Origin: an uncultured Bacteroides sp.
Lineage (GTDB): Bacteria; Bacteroidota; Bacteroidia; Bacteroidales; Bacteroidaceae
Direction of reading: 5' to 3'
Length of the DNA: 44,097 bases
Assembly (NCBI GenBank): GCA_944320945.1
Contig: CALUJK010000074.1
Coordinates: forward strand, 1-44,097
Shown in pieces: positions 18,553-26,904 of this stretch (positions are counted from its first letter, which is position 1; each line of letters starts with the position of its first letter). The notes under the pieces were generated by a model that saw only the letters and a program-made list of their open reading frames with translations, was not told the DNA's origin and did not search any database. The translations under genes were made by a program, and so were the position numbers.

Positions 18553-19257
18553 ATGACGGAACAACATAAGTATAGCGCTACGGATAAGATGAGCGACCTG
18601 ATTTGCGACAACTATTCACTGTTGATGGTGATGAGTCGTTTCGGCCTCTCGTTGGGATTTGGTGACAAGAACGTGAAGGATGTGTGCGAAGCCCAAGGGG
18701 TGGATTACCGTACTTTCTTGGCAGTGGCAAACTTTATTAGCGAAGAGCAGTACAGCTACAATGATGCAGGCAGCTCCCTTTCCATACCCGCTCTGATGGA
18801 CTATCTGAAGCGTGCCCACGTCTATTTCCTGGATTTCAATCTGCCTGCTATTCGTCGTAAGCTTATTGAAGCCATCGATTGCTCAGAAGCTAATGGCGTG
18901 GCATTCCTCATTCTGAAGTACTTTGATGAATACGCTAAAGAAGTGCGCCGTCACATGGAGTATGAGAACGAAGCTGTTTTTACCTATGTGGAACAATTGC
19001 TGCAAGGCCGTTTGTCCGACACATACAGCATCGCTACTTTCGTCAGCAAGCACAATCAGATAGACACCAAGCTGAAAGAACTGAAGAACATCATCATCAA
19101 ATACTATCCCGAAAAGGAAAACAATAACCTCCTGAACGCCGTCCTGTTCGACATCTTCAATTGCGAGCAAGACCTTGCTTCTCACTGTCAAGTAGAAGAT
19201 TATATGTTTGTCCCCGCCGTGGCGCAAATAGAAAGGAAACTGAAAAATGAGCAATAG
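18553..19257 (+). CDS. Hemerythrin-domain protein with ScdA-like N-terminus
   Basis: This 234-residue cytoplasmic protein resembles the RIC/ScdA/YtfE group of di-iron proteins that repair iron-sulfur clusters after oxidative or nitrosative stress. Residues 1-65 follow the ScdA N-terminal layout (DKMSDLICDNYSLLMVMSRFG), but the usual Cys pair is absent and the position reads LGFGDKNV. The hemerythrin helices contain RAHVYFLDF, RRHMEYENE, SKHNQID and LASHCQVEDYMF, so His and acidic ligands for a di-iron site appear present. Its end overlaps the following LuxR-type gene by 11 bases, which implies translational coupling. The role in stress sensing or repair is inferred. Confidence 0.8.
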   Translation: MTEQHKYSATDKMSDLICDNYSLLMVMSRFGLSLGFGDKNVKDVCEAQGVDYRTFLAVANFISEEQYSYNDAGSSLSIPALMDYLKRAHVYFLDFNLPAIRRKLIEAIDCSEANGVAFLILKYFDEYAKEVRRHMEYENEAVFTYVEQLLQGRLSDTYSIATFVSKHNQIDTKLKELKNIIIKYYPEKENNNLLNAVLFDIFNCEQDLASHCQVEDYMFVPAVAQIERKLKNEQ

Positions 19258-19858
19258 TTCTTTGTTGAAAATCGTGATTGCTGAGCCTTCCGTCATTGTG
19301 CGGAGCGGATTGGCAACGGTGTTGAAGCGCCTTCCTAACCTGAATGTGCATCCCATTGAAGTGAGTGCGCCGGACGCCCTTGCACCCTGTCTGCATATGC
19401 ACCATCCGGATATTGTTGTCGTCAATCCCATCTTTGGTGGATGGTTCGATTTGCCAGCCTTTAAAACCGATAACGATACAGTCGAGACCAAATACATTGC
19501 CATGGTCTGCTCTGTTATCGATGCCAATGCACTGAAAGAGTACGATGAGCAATTTGCCATTTGCGATGACGTTGATATGCTTGCTGCCAAAATCAACCAC
19601 CTGCTGCACACTGAGGAAGAAGATAAAGCGTTTGAGCAGGAACAGCTGAGCCAGCGCGAAAAGGAAATCATCACCTGCGTCGTCAAGGGCATGACCAACA
19701 AGGCCATTGCCGACAAACTCTATCTCTCCATTCACACCGTCATTACCCACCGGCGCAACATCGCCCGCAAACTGCAAATACACTCTCCCGCCGGCCTCAC
19801 TATTTATGCCATAGTCAACAAATTGGTGGAACTGAGCGAGATTCGCGACCATCTGTAA
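19247..19858 (+). CDS. LuxR-type transcriptional regulator with degenerate receiver
   Basis: The 203-residue protein has a C-terminal LuxR/NarL helix-turn-helix (about residues 140-200: LSQREKEIITCVVKGMTNKAIADKLYLSIHTV). The N-terminal 120 residues have the response-regulator layout, but the acidic pocket reads IVIAEPS and the phospho-acceptor position reads VVVNPIFGG, with Asn in place of Asp. Phosphorylation-independent control is therefore likely. It overlaps the hemerythrin-domain gene by 11 bases, so the two are probably coexpressed and functionally paired. No sensor kinase is adjacent. Confidence 0.85.
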   Translation: MSNSSLLKIVIAEPSVIVRSGLATVLKRLPNLNVHPIEVSAPDALAPCLHMHHPDIVVVNPIFGGWFDLPAFKTDNDTVETKYIAMVCSVIDANALKEYDEQFAICDDVDMLAAKINHLLHTEEEDKAFEQEQLSQREKEIITCVVKGMTNKAIADKLYLSIHTVITHRRNIARKLQIHSPAGLTIYAIVNKLVELSEIRDHL

Positions 19859-19895
19859 GCCTGCTACAAAGATTAATTGCTACCTTTGCCCCGTT

Positions 19896-21029
19896 ATGGC
19901 AGGCATTTACATTCACATCCCTTTCTGCAAGACGCGGTGCATCTATTGTGACTTTTATTCCACGACACAGTCCGATTGGATGCCGCGCTATGTCCAAGCC
20001 TTGTGTGGCGAACTGCGCATGCGCCGCAACTATTTGCGGGGCGAGCCGGTAGAAACCATCTACTTCGGCGGAGGCACTCCTTCGCAACTTTCCGAGTCTG
20101 ACTTTCGCACCCTTTTTCGCACCATGGACGATGTGTACGGCCTTCAACATTGCCGTGAGATTACTCTGGAAGCCAATCCGGACGACTTGACAGACGAATA
20201 CGCCGATATGCTTGCCACCCTTCCTTTCAACCGCGTCAGTCTGGGCATACAGACTTTCCATGACGACACTTTGCGTCTGCTGAACCGCCGCCACAATGCC
20301 GCCGGCGCCATCCGTGCCGTGGAGAATTGCCGCCGCGCAGGTTTCCGCAACATCAGTATCGACCTTATCTACGGCTTGCCGGGCGAGACGGACGAACGTT
20401 GGCTGTACGACCTGCGTCAGGCTCTTGCGCTCGACGTGGAGCATATCTCCGCCTATCATCTGACTTACGAAGAGGGCACTCCTCTCTACCGCTTGCTGCA
20501 AGCCCGCCGTATCAGCGAGGTGGACGAGGACAGTAGCGTGCGCTTCTTCTCCACCCTGATAGATACGCTCACCGCTGCCGGCTATGTGCACTATGAGATT
20601 TCCAACTTCTGCCGGCCGGGACTTCACGCCCGTCATAACACATCCTACTGGCAGGGCATTCCCTACCTGGGATGCGGCCCGTCGGCGCACTCGTTTGACA
20701 CCGATACGCGCGAGTGGAACGTCTCATCGCTGGAAGAATACGTCCGCTCCATCGAAGCCGGCGACAGACGTTTCGAGACTGAGCAACTCGACACCTCCAC
20801 CCGCTACAACGAAGTCATCATGACGGGCATTCGTACCATGTGGGGAGTATCCATAGAAACCCTGAAAGCGAAGTTTGGCGAGGAACTGTATGGCTACTGC
20901 ATGAAAATGGCCGACTCTCATCTGAAAGCCGGCCGACTGGCGTTGCGCGATGGTCGTTTGTGTCTGACACGCGCAGGAATCTTTGTATCCGATGACATCA
21001 TGAGCGACCTGATGTCTGTAGAAGCGTGA
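19896..21029 (+). CDS. hemW: HemW-type radical SAM protein
   Basis: The 377-residue protein begins with the radical-SAM cluster motif CKTRCIYCDFYS (CxxxCxxC) near residues 10-20 and has the HemW signature IYFGGGTPSQL and the block SLGIQTFHDDTLRLLNRRH. A C-terminal HemN-like domain contains SAHSFD and YNEVIMTGIRTMWG. Proteins of this type were long annotated as oxygen-independent coproporphyrinogen III oxidase, but HemW members are heme-binding chaperones that insert heme into target proteins. The 3' end overlaps the convergent CvfB-like gene by 32 bases. Confidence 0.9.
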   Translation: MAGIYIHIPFCKTRCIYCDFYSTTQSDWMPRYVQALCGELRMRRNYLRGEPVETIYFGGGTPSQLSESDFRTLFRTMDDVYGLQHCREITLEANPDDLTDEYADMLATLPFNRVSLGIQTFHDDTLRLLNRRHNAAGAIRAVENCRRAGFRNISIDLIYGLPGETDERWLYDLRQALALDVEHISAYHLTYEEGTPLYRLLQARRISEVDEDSSVRFFSTLIDTLTAAGYVHYEISNFCRPGLHARHNTSYWQGIPYLGCGPSAHSFDTDTREWNVSSLEEYVRSIEAGDRRFETEQLDTSTRYNEVIMTGIRTMWGVSIETLKAKFGEELYGYCMKMADSHLKAGRLALRDGRLCLTRAGIFVSDDIMSDLMSVEA

Positions 21030-21849
21030 TGCCGCCGTCGTCCAGCGTCACGAGCCGCCGGCGATACAAGTCTCCCACCGCTTTCTTGAAAATCTTCTTG
21101 CTGACACCGAAGAGTGCGTAAATCTCTTCGGCAGGCGTTTTGTCACACAGCGATGTGTGTCCGCCATGTCTGCGGATATGTTCTAACAACGTTTCGGCAA
21201 ATCCTTCCACACCGCTGCGTCCCGGCTGTTGCAGGGTCAGGTCTATTTTCCCGTCTTCGCGCACCTGCTTCACGTAGGCGGTGGTGCGCATTCCCATAGA
21301 AAGGGGGCGGAACACTTCGCTCTCGTACAGCAGTCCGGCATACCGGTTGTCAATGATGGCCTTCCAGCCCAAATCCGTCTTTTGCCAGATAAGGAGATCC
21401 ACTTCCTGCCCCGGTTCGTAAGGTGCCCTTTCCTTCGACAGATAGTGCTCCACCTTGGCTGAGGCCACAATGCGGTAACTCTCTTCGTCCAAATGGGCGT
21501 GTACTACGTATCGGCGTCCCACTTCCATCTTTGACTTCTGCTCGCGGAAAGGTACGAAAAGGTCTTTCATCAGTCCCCAGTCCAGAAAGGCGCCATATTG
21601 GTTTACCCACTTCACCTCCAGACACGCAAATTCACCGACCTTCACCAGCGGCGTTTGCGTGGTGGCTATCAGTCGTTCTTCGCTGTCCAGATAGAGAAAC
21701 ACGTTCAGTTCATCACCCGGTTTGCACCTTTGTGGCACGTAGCGTGTGGGCAACAGGATTTCACCCTCGTCACCTCCGTCCAAATACATGCCGAAGTCCA
21801 CGGCTTTCACGACTCTCAATCTGTTGTACTGTCCTAATTCGATGTTCAT
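20998..21849 (-). CDS. CvfB-like S1 RNA-binding protein
   Basis: The 283-residue protein has repeated S1-like OB-fold segments. The first is VVKAVDFGMYLDGGDEGEILLP near the start, the second LEVKWVNQYGAFLDWGLMKDLFVPF, and a third lies around ERAPYEPGQEVDLLIW. A winged-helix C-terminus follows (TPAEEIYALFGVSKKIFKKAVGDL). This is the architecture of CvfB/YitL proteins, which bind RNA and affect virulence gene expression in staphylococci. The role in Bacteroides is not known. A -7 box on the minus strand is at 21887-21894. Confidence 0.85.
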   Translation of the reverse strand: MNIELGQYNRLRVVKAVDFGMYLDGGDEGEILLPTRYVPQRCKPGDELNVFLYLDSEERLIATTQTPLVKVGEFACLEVKWVNQYGAFLDWGLMKDLFVPFREQKSKMEVGRRYVVHAHLDEESYRIVASAKVEHYLSKERAPYEPGQEVDLLIWQKTDLGWKAIIDNRYAGLLYESEVFRPLSMGMRTTAYVKQVREDGKIDLTLQQPGRSGVEGFAETLLEHIRRHGGHTSLCDKTPAEEIYALFGVSKKIFKKAVGDLYRRRLVTLDDGGITLLQTSGRS

Positions 21850-21886
21850 AGTTTCCGATGCAATAGTTGTCCTTTGGAGTTTGGGG

Positions 21887-21894
21887 CAAAGATA
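21887..21894 (-). promoter_or_regulatory. -7 element for the CvfB-like gene
   Basis: The minus strand reads TATCTTTG, a full TAnnTTTG match, 38 bases upstream of the start codon. The -33 box is not clear. Confidence 0.55.
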
Positions 21895-22007
21895 CGAAAA
21901 AATGCTCCAATGTAGCAGAATGTTGAGTATTGGCGCAGATGGAAAGTCTATATCGGTGATTGGGAATATCGGCTTTAATCTTGCAGTTTTGCTTCATAAA
22001 GATGAAA

Positions 22008-22200
22008 TATGTATACAAAAAATGATAGATTACAATACCGTTTGCTCCAAAGCCCTACGGTTCGTATTCCGAAGCCCTTTCGGTCGTGCTTCGAAGCCTT
22101 TCGGAATACGAACGAAAGGGCTTCGAAATAATCCCCCGTCAGAATGCTTTCTGGAATGATACCTGTGCATCTTGTTGGAAAGTAATGTATCTATACAAAT
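22008..22200. repeat. Palindrome-rich intergenic island, copy B (inverted relative to copy A)
   Basis: This lies in the 590-base gap between the CvfB-like gene and the barrel-like gene, which has no gene. On the minus strand it reads TTGTATAGATACATTACTTT, then ATTCTGACGGGG, then GAAGCC/TTCG palindromes and TTTTTTGTATACATATTT, in the same order as copy A. Stem TTCGTATTCCGA (22061-22072 with 22101-22112) competes with stem CGAAGCCCTTTCG (22070-22082 with 22113-22125), because the arms overlap by three bases. Confidence 0.7.
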
Positions 22201-22378
22201 TGTATGGTGTGGGAGCTTTAGGAGGGTGCCCTTTTGTCGAACAAAACGTATACAGATAATTTTGTTAAATATTATGCTTTTATTACTTTAATACCCTTGA
22301 GAAGTGCCTGTAGGACATTTCAACAGAAAATGTGGACATTTTCTTTACTCTTTATTTCATAAATACTGATTAATTTAA

Positions 22379-22386
22379 TATTTTTG
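22379..22386 (+). promoter_or_regulatory. -7 element for the barrel-like protein gene
   Basis: TATTTTTG matches TAnnTTTG, 55 bases before the start codon. The upstream region is T-rich without an exact -33 TTTG. Confidence 0.5.
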
Positions 22387-22441
22387 TGCCAAGAAAGCAA
22401 ACATTTGCGACACAAACTTTAATCACAAATAATGTATTATC

Positions 22442-23263
22442 ATGAAAAAGTATTTAGGAACTGCAATTGTGGCACTTTTTGCAATGTCATTGTCTGTTGC
22501 TGCTCAAGAAGTCACGGAAACTTCCAATGATGCAAACACTCAAAAGATTGATTCGTTGACAGAGGTGGTTAATACACTTTCCAGTAGCGTTCAGAAAGTT
22601 GAGGATGAAGCTTTGGATAAAAGAATCTGGAAAGATCGTGCAAAGTATTTCAATTTCTATTATGCCAAGCAGGATTTGACACAGAAAGATGCCGGCATGA
22701 CTTGGAAAAGTGATTTAGCTGCTGCTATGGCGATGGGTCGCACTTACTATTTGCATAAGAAAGCTATTTTGGGGATGATTAAGTTCGGCCTCGACTGGAC
22801 ATTCTTTGACATTAACTTCGGTAAATATCAGGATGAAACTGGCTTCTTTGCCGATGAGGAAGACTACGGTTATGGTGATCCGGAGAAAATAGACTTATAT
22901 CAGGCTGAAGTTGGTATGGGCATCGGTCCTTCTGTCACCATTAATCCGGTGAATCATTTGAAAGTGAGCGCTCATTTTCATGTAACACCTTCTATGTCGT
23001 TGCTGGTTGTCGATAGTGATGTGAATACCAGTTACGGTACGTTCATGTCTGTGGGGGGTGCGATAGCTTACAAGGCAATTTCGATAGGTGTGGAACATCG
23101 TTGGGGTACTACTAAATATAACAGCATGGTGGACCTTGGTGGTTTTGATGAAGATTATGACTCCGACATTGAGGACGGTGACTTTATTCCAAAGGGTGAT
23201 TATGACGGAAAAATCAAGTGGAAAACGGGTGCCACTCGTTTCTATATCAGTTTCCGCTATTAA
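22442..23263 (+). CDS. Putative outer-membrane beta-barrel protein
   Basis: The 273-residue protein has a clear signal peptide (MKKYLGTAIVALFAMSLSVAAQ). A short polar, possibly coiled-coil region follows (about residues 35-60, KIDSLTEVVNTLSSSVQKVED). The remainder has alternating hydrophobic/polar strands with many aromatic residues and ends in FYISFRY, where a C-terminal aromatic residue is typical of outer-membrane barrels. An acidic loop (DEDYDSDIEDGDF) precedes the last strands. I do not recognise a specific family. It has its own promoter and a strong terminator, so it is monocistronic. Confidence 0.7.
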   Translation: MKKYLGTAIVALFAMSLSVAAQEVTETSNDANTQKIDSLTEVVNTLSSSVQKVEDEALDKRIWKDRAKYFNFYYAKQDLTQKDAGMTWKSDLAAAMAMGRTYYLHKKAILGMIKFGLDWTFFDINFGKYQDETGFFADEEDYGYGDPEKIDLYQAEVGMGIGPSVTINPVNHLKVSAHFHVTPSMSLLVVDSDVNTSYGTFMSVGGAIAYKAISIGVEHRWGTTKYNSMVDLGGFDEDYDSDIEDGDFIPKGDYDGKIKWKTGATRFYISFRY

Positions 23264-23305
23264 TGATGTGAGTCCAACATAAGAATTAAAAAAGTAATAA
23301 GATTG

Positions 23306-23346
23306 CCCGTCATTGACAAAAATCATGTCAATGACGGGTTTCTTTT
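23306..23346 (+). terminator. Rho-independent terminator after the barrel-like gene
   Basis: CCCGTCATTGACA (23306-23318) pairs perfectly with TGTCAATGACGGG (23326-23338) around a 7-base loop and is followed by TTTCTTTTT. Confidence 0.92.
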
Positions 23347-23466
23347 TGGAAGAAACAATAGGCTGTAATCAAAAAGAATACTGTACAATATTTTTTTCTA
23401 TGTGTTAAAAAGATATTAACCGGCATTTTTTTTGAGATACATCCTATGCGTTTCCATTAATTACCT

Positions 23467-23474
23467 TACCTTTG
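23467..23474 (+). promoter_or_regulatory. -7 element for the GH2 gene
   Basis: TACCTTTG is an exact TAnnTTTG match, 49 bases before the chosen ATG at 23524. This placement supports that start over the in-frame GTG at 23476, which lies next to the promoter box. Confidence 0.6.
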
Positions 23475-23523
23475 TGTGGTTACAATAGAAACACAAATTC
23501 CGACAAATTTAATAGTCACTACT

Positions 23524-26500
23524 ATGAAAAAAACATCATTTCTGATGGTTGTAGCATTATTTGTTGCAACATCCTATTGCATGGCGGCGCAGGAACGATA
23601 TGCGCTTGACCTGTCCGGGGCAGGATGGTACTTATGGTACGACAAAGATGCCAGATGGCAAACAGAAGCTATTCAACTGAATATCGAAGATGCTCGCAAA
23701 TATCCTGTTGCATATCCTACTGAAGGATGGGATATATTGACCTCAGAGCAGGCCTTGGCTGTAAAAGTACCCGGTACTGCGGAAGAATATCTTCAGACTA
23801 TTTCGGGACCGGAAGGAGATATAACAGGAGTCACTTGGTGGAGCCGGACAGTAAATATTCCGGAGTATCAAGAAGGGCAACGTGTCGTTTTACACGTTGG
23901 TTCTATGCGTTCTCGTGCAGAAATTTTCATTAATCAACGGCTGGTGGATTATCAAATAGTTGATAATGTTCCGTTTCAGACAGATATTACGCCTTATGTC
24001 ATTCCTGGTGAACAAATACAATTGGCAATCCGCATTACTGATGCCGGTGGCAATCATGACTGGCGTGACTCACGGCCTATCTTATGGGGGAGTAAAATGC
24101 TGCCTCCGGGACATGGCTTTGGTGGTATTACCGGAAAAGTGTACTTAGAAGTACATAACCCTGTCTATATTGAGGATATATATATGCAGAATACGCCTCA
24201 AATCACTACTGCGAATGCCATTCTGACTCTGCAAAACAAAACGCAAGTGACAACGTGCCAGGATGTTCGTGTCACAGTGTATGAATGGAATTGTCCCCAA
24301 TCTGTCCTGTTTACTCAGGAACTGAAAAATGTCTGTTTAAAAACAGGTATTAATGAGTTGAGTATTCCCATTAAAGCACCTAATGCTAAGCTATGGAATA
24401 TAGATGACCCTAACTTATATATATGTAAAGTAGAACTGCAACATCATGGAAAATGGACGGATGGCTGTTCTCGTCGTTTCGGTTTTCGCTGGTTCGATGC
24501 AGACGGTATCGGTCAGGATGCCGTATTCCGTCTGAATGGCAAACGCATTGTGCTTCGTTCTGCTATCAGTTGGAGTTTTTGGCCGGTCAATGGCATTTAC
24601 CCTTCTGACGAATTGGCTGAACGACAAGTGAAAATTGCCAAAGAATTAGGCTTGAATATGCTGAATTTCCATCGTTTCATCGGCTATCCGACTGTATTGG
24701 ATTATGCTGATGAATTGGGCTTACTCCTTTTTGAAGAACCGGGTGGCTTTAGGCTAAACACAGAACAGCCATTTATGAACAGCATATTGCACGAGAAAGT
24801 AGTCCGCATGGTGAAGAGAGATCGTAGTCATCCCAGTCTCATCATTTATAATTTGATGAATGAATCCGGAGATGCCGCTCCCGATAAATTGGCGCTTGAA
24901 TTAAATACAATGAAAGATATGCAGGCACTCGACCCTTCACGTCTGATTCTCCGGACATCTGCGTGGGCAAAGGGAGATGATGTAAAAGATCAGGCCAAAA
25001 TACATATTCGTCCATTCGATGACAACATATATTGGAACGGATGGTATGACTATCATCGGGCCGGAGGACCTGCTGTGTGGAACGAAGATTTATATAAGCA
25101 TCCCCATAATTATTACAATAATACGCACAATAAACGTGAAATTGTTTTCTTCGGGGAGGAAGGAGCACTTTCTTCTCCGCCACGACTGGAAAAGGATAAA
25201 GAGGACTTGGAGCGGTACACCTATAAAGGCTGGGATGGAAATGCATTTTTGGCATGGTATGATGAGTTTGACCGATACTTAGACGATAAAAAACTCCGGG
25301 GAACTTATCCGACAGTGGATGATTTATGTCTGGCAATGGGAACTGTGTCCTACGAACATCAAGGACGAAAAATAGAATCGGCCCGCATAAATAACTTGAC
25401 GGATGCGTATGTCATCAATGGGTGGGAATCGGAGTTAACTGAGAACTATTCCGGTATTGTAGATTGTTTTCGTTATCCCAAATCATATCCTTCCATCATT
25501 GCTCGCTATAATCGTCCTTTATATATAGCGGTCAAACCGCGGCAGCAAATAGCCGCAGCTGAGGAAAACATCATTGTTGATTTTTATATTGTCAACGAAA
25601 AGAATATACATGGGAGTCACCGGTTGGAAATTATGACAATCGATCCACAAAAGAAAAAAACTCGAGTAGGAAGCTATTTGGTACAAGTCTCAGGTGGTGA
25701 TAAATATGGTGAGTTATTAGTAGAGGGAATAAATGTTCCGGTTCCAGCTTCCGGAGGAATATTCACTGTGGAAGCAGTCTTGTATGATGTGGAAAATAAC
25801 CATATCACTTCCGGATATGATGAGATGTTATCCGTAAATTTAGCATCGGATGTCTTGTCGGGAAAAGGTGCCATTTGGGAAGATGGTCGTGCCTTACAAA
25901 ATTTTCTTCAAGGAAGAACGCGGCAGGAAGTCGTGCATTACACGGATAGTTTAGAGAAACTGGATTGGGTATTTGTCGCTCGTCCTCCTAAAAAAGAACA
26001 ATTGACAATGGTTCCTATGGAAGCATTGCGTACCGGCAATGGAGAACAGGGATTGAATGTAACGTTTTATGAAGATATGGACTTCCAGAAAGAAGTTTAT
26101 CACGAAACATCAAAGGTTGTCAATCTGAGCGTTATTGAAGGAGCTACCCCAAGTCCGTTTGTGCATATGCTGGAACAATACGGCATTAAATGGACGGGGA
26201 AAATCATACCACCGGTAAACGGCGAATATACATTTAAGCCACAGAGCAACGACCGAAGTATGATAGAACTATTAGTTAACGGGAAAAAAATCTATGAAAT
26301 AACAAACCGGAAAGAACACGTGGGGGATGGAAAAATATATTTGGAAAAGGATAAACCGGCCAACATTGAAATCCGTTTTAAGCATCCACGCAGCAATGCT
26401 CGTTGCCGGTTGGACTGGGCTGTCCCCATAAACGACATGCCCGACCCGCAACGGCTGATGGAACGCGCTTTACAAGACGGAACTCAGATTTACATTTTGC

Positions 26501-26904
26501 AGAACGTTGAAGAATGGTCTGAATTTATTGCAGGCAATAGTGAGGCTGTATTTAAGGACAAATTCTACGTCGGGACCAATTGGTTAGGTGGAGTGATGTT
26601 TAATAAACCTCATGAGATCTTCAAAGAGCTGCCGGCTGGAGAAGCCCTAAACTGGCCTTATCAAGCACTTGTCCATACGGGAGTAGAACGCTTGGGATTG
26701 GTAATGGAAGGCGAAGAGCTACTGGTGGGCGCCTATCATACCTATCCTATGGCACTTGGCACGGCAATGGGAATTGTGCCCGTAGGCAAAGGAACTGTTT
26801 TGTTCTCTACCCTCGATATTTATGGAAATATCATTAATAATACCTCCGCGGGGCTGGTAGCCAAGAAACTTGTTCTTAATATGATTAATTGGAAAAGAAA
26901 ATGA
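23524..26904 (+). CDS. GH2-family glycoside hydrolase with PA14 domain
   Basis: The start is ATG at 23524, which gives a signal peptide (MKKTSFLMVVALFVATSYCMAAQ) and 1126 residues. The N-terminal GH2 sugar-binding jelly roll includes GVTWWSRTVNIPEY and VGSMRSRAEIFINQRLV. The catalytic barrel has the acid/base Glu E447 (YNLMNESGDA) and the probable nucleophile E545 (VFFGEEGAL). A PA14-like carbohydrate-binding domain covers about residues 845-965 (KWTGKIIPPVNGEYTF, IEIRFKHPRSNAR), and a further C-terminal domain follows that I do not recognise. GH2 enzymes are beta-galactosidases, beta-glucuronidases, beta-mannosidases and relatives; the specificity here is unknown. ATGA overlap joins it to a PL10-like gene. 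Both genes look more AT-rich than their neighbours. Confidence 0.88.
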   Translation: MKKTSFLMVVALFVATSYCMAAQERYALDLSGAGWYLWYDKDARWQTEAIQLNIEDARKYPVAYPTEGWDILTSEQALAVKVPGTAEEYLQTISGPEGDITGVTWWSRTVNIPEYQEGQRVVLHVGSMRSRAEIFINQRLVDYQIVDNVPFQTDITPYVIPGEQIQLAIRITDAGGNHDWRDSRPILWGSKMLPPGHGFGGITGKVYLEVHNPVYIEDIYMQNTPQITTANAILTLQNKTQVTTCQDVRVTVYEWNCPQSVLFTQELKNVCLKTGINELSIPIKAPNAKLWNIDDPNLYICKVELQHHGKWTDGCSRRFGFRWFDADGIGQDAVFRLNGKRIVLRSAISWSFWPVNGIYPSDELAERQVKIAKELGLNMLNFHRFIGYPTVLDYADELGLLLFEEPGGFRLNTEQPFMNSILHEKVVRMVKRDRSHPSLIIYNLMNESGDAAPDKLALELNTMKDMQALDPSRLILRTSAWAKGDDVKDQAKIHIRPFDDNIYWNGWYDYHRAGGPAVWNEDLYKHPHNYYNNTHNKREIVFFGEEGALSSPPRLEKDKEDLERYTYKGWDGNAFLAWYDEFDRYLDDKKLRGTYPTVDDLCLAMGTVSYEHQGRKIESARINNLTDAYVINGWESELTENYSGIVDCFRYPKSYPSIIARYNRPLYIAVKPRQQIAAAEENIIVDFYIVNEKNIHGSHRLEIMTIDPQKKKTRVGSYLVQVSGGDKYGELLVEGINVPVPASGGIFTVEAVLYDVENNHITSGYDEMLSVNLASDVLSGKGAIWEDGRALQNFLQGRTRQEVVHYTDSLEKLDWVFVARPPKKEQLTMVPMEALRTGNGEQGLNVTFYEDMDFQKEVYHETSKVVNLSVIEGATPSPFVHMLEQYGIKWTGKIIPPVNGEYTFKPQSNDRSMIELLVNGKKIYEITNRKEHVGDGKIYLEKDKPANIEIRFKHPRSNARCRLDWAVPINDMPDPQRLMERALQDGTQIYILQNVEEWSEFIAGNSEAVFKDKFYVGTNWLGGVMFNKPHEIFKELPAGEALNWPYQALVHTGVERLGLVMEGEELLVGAYHTYPMALGTAMGIVPVGKGTVLFSTLDIYGNIINNTSAGLVAKKLVLNMINWKRK

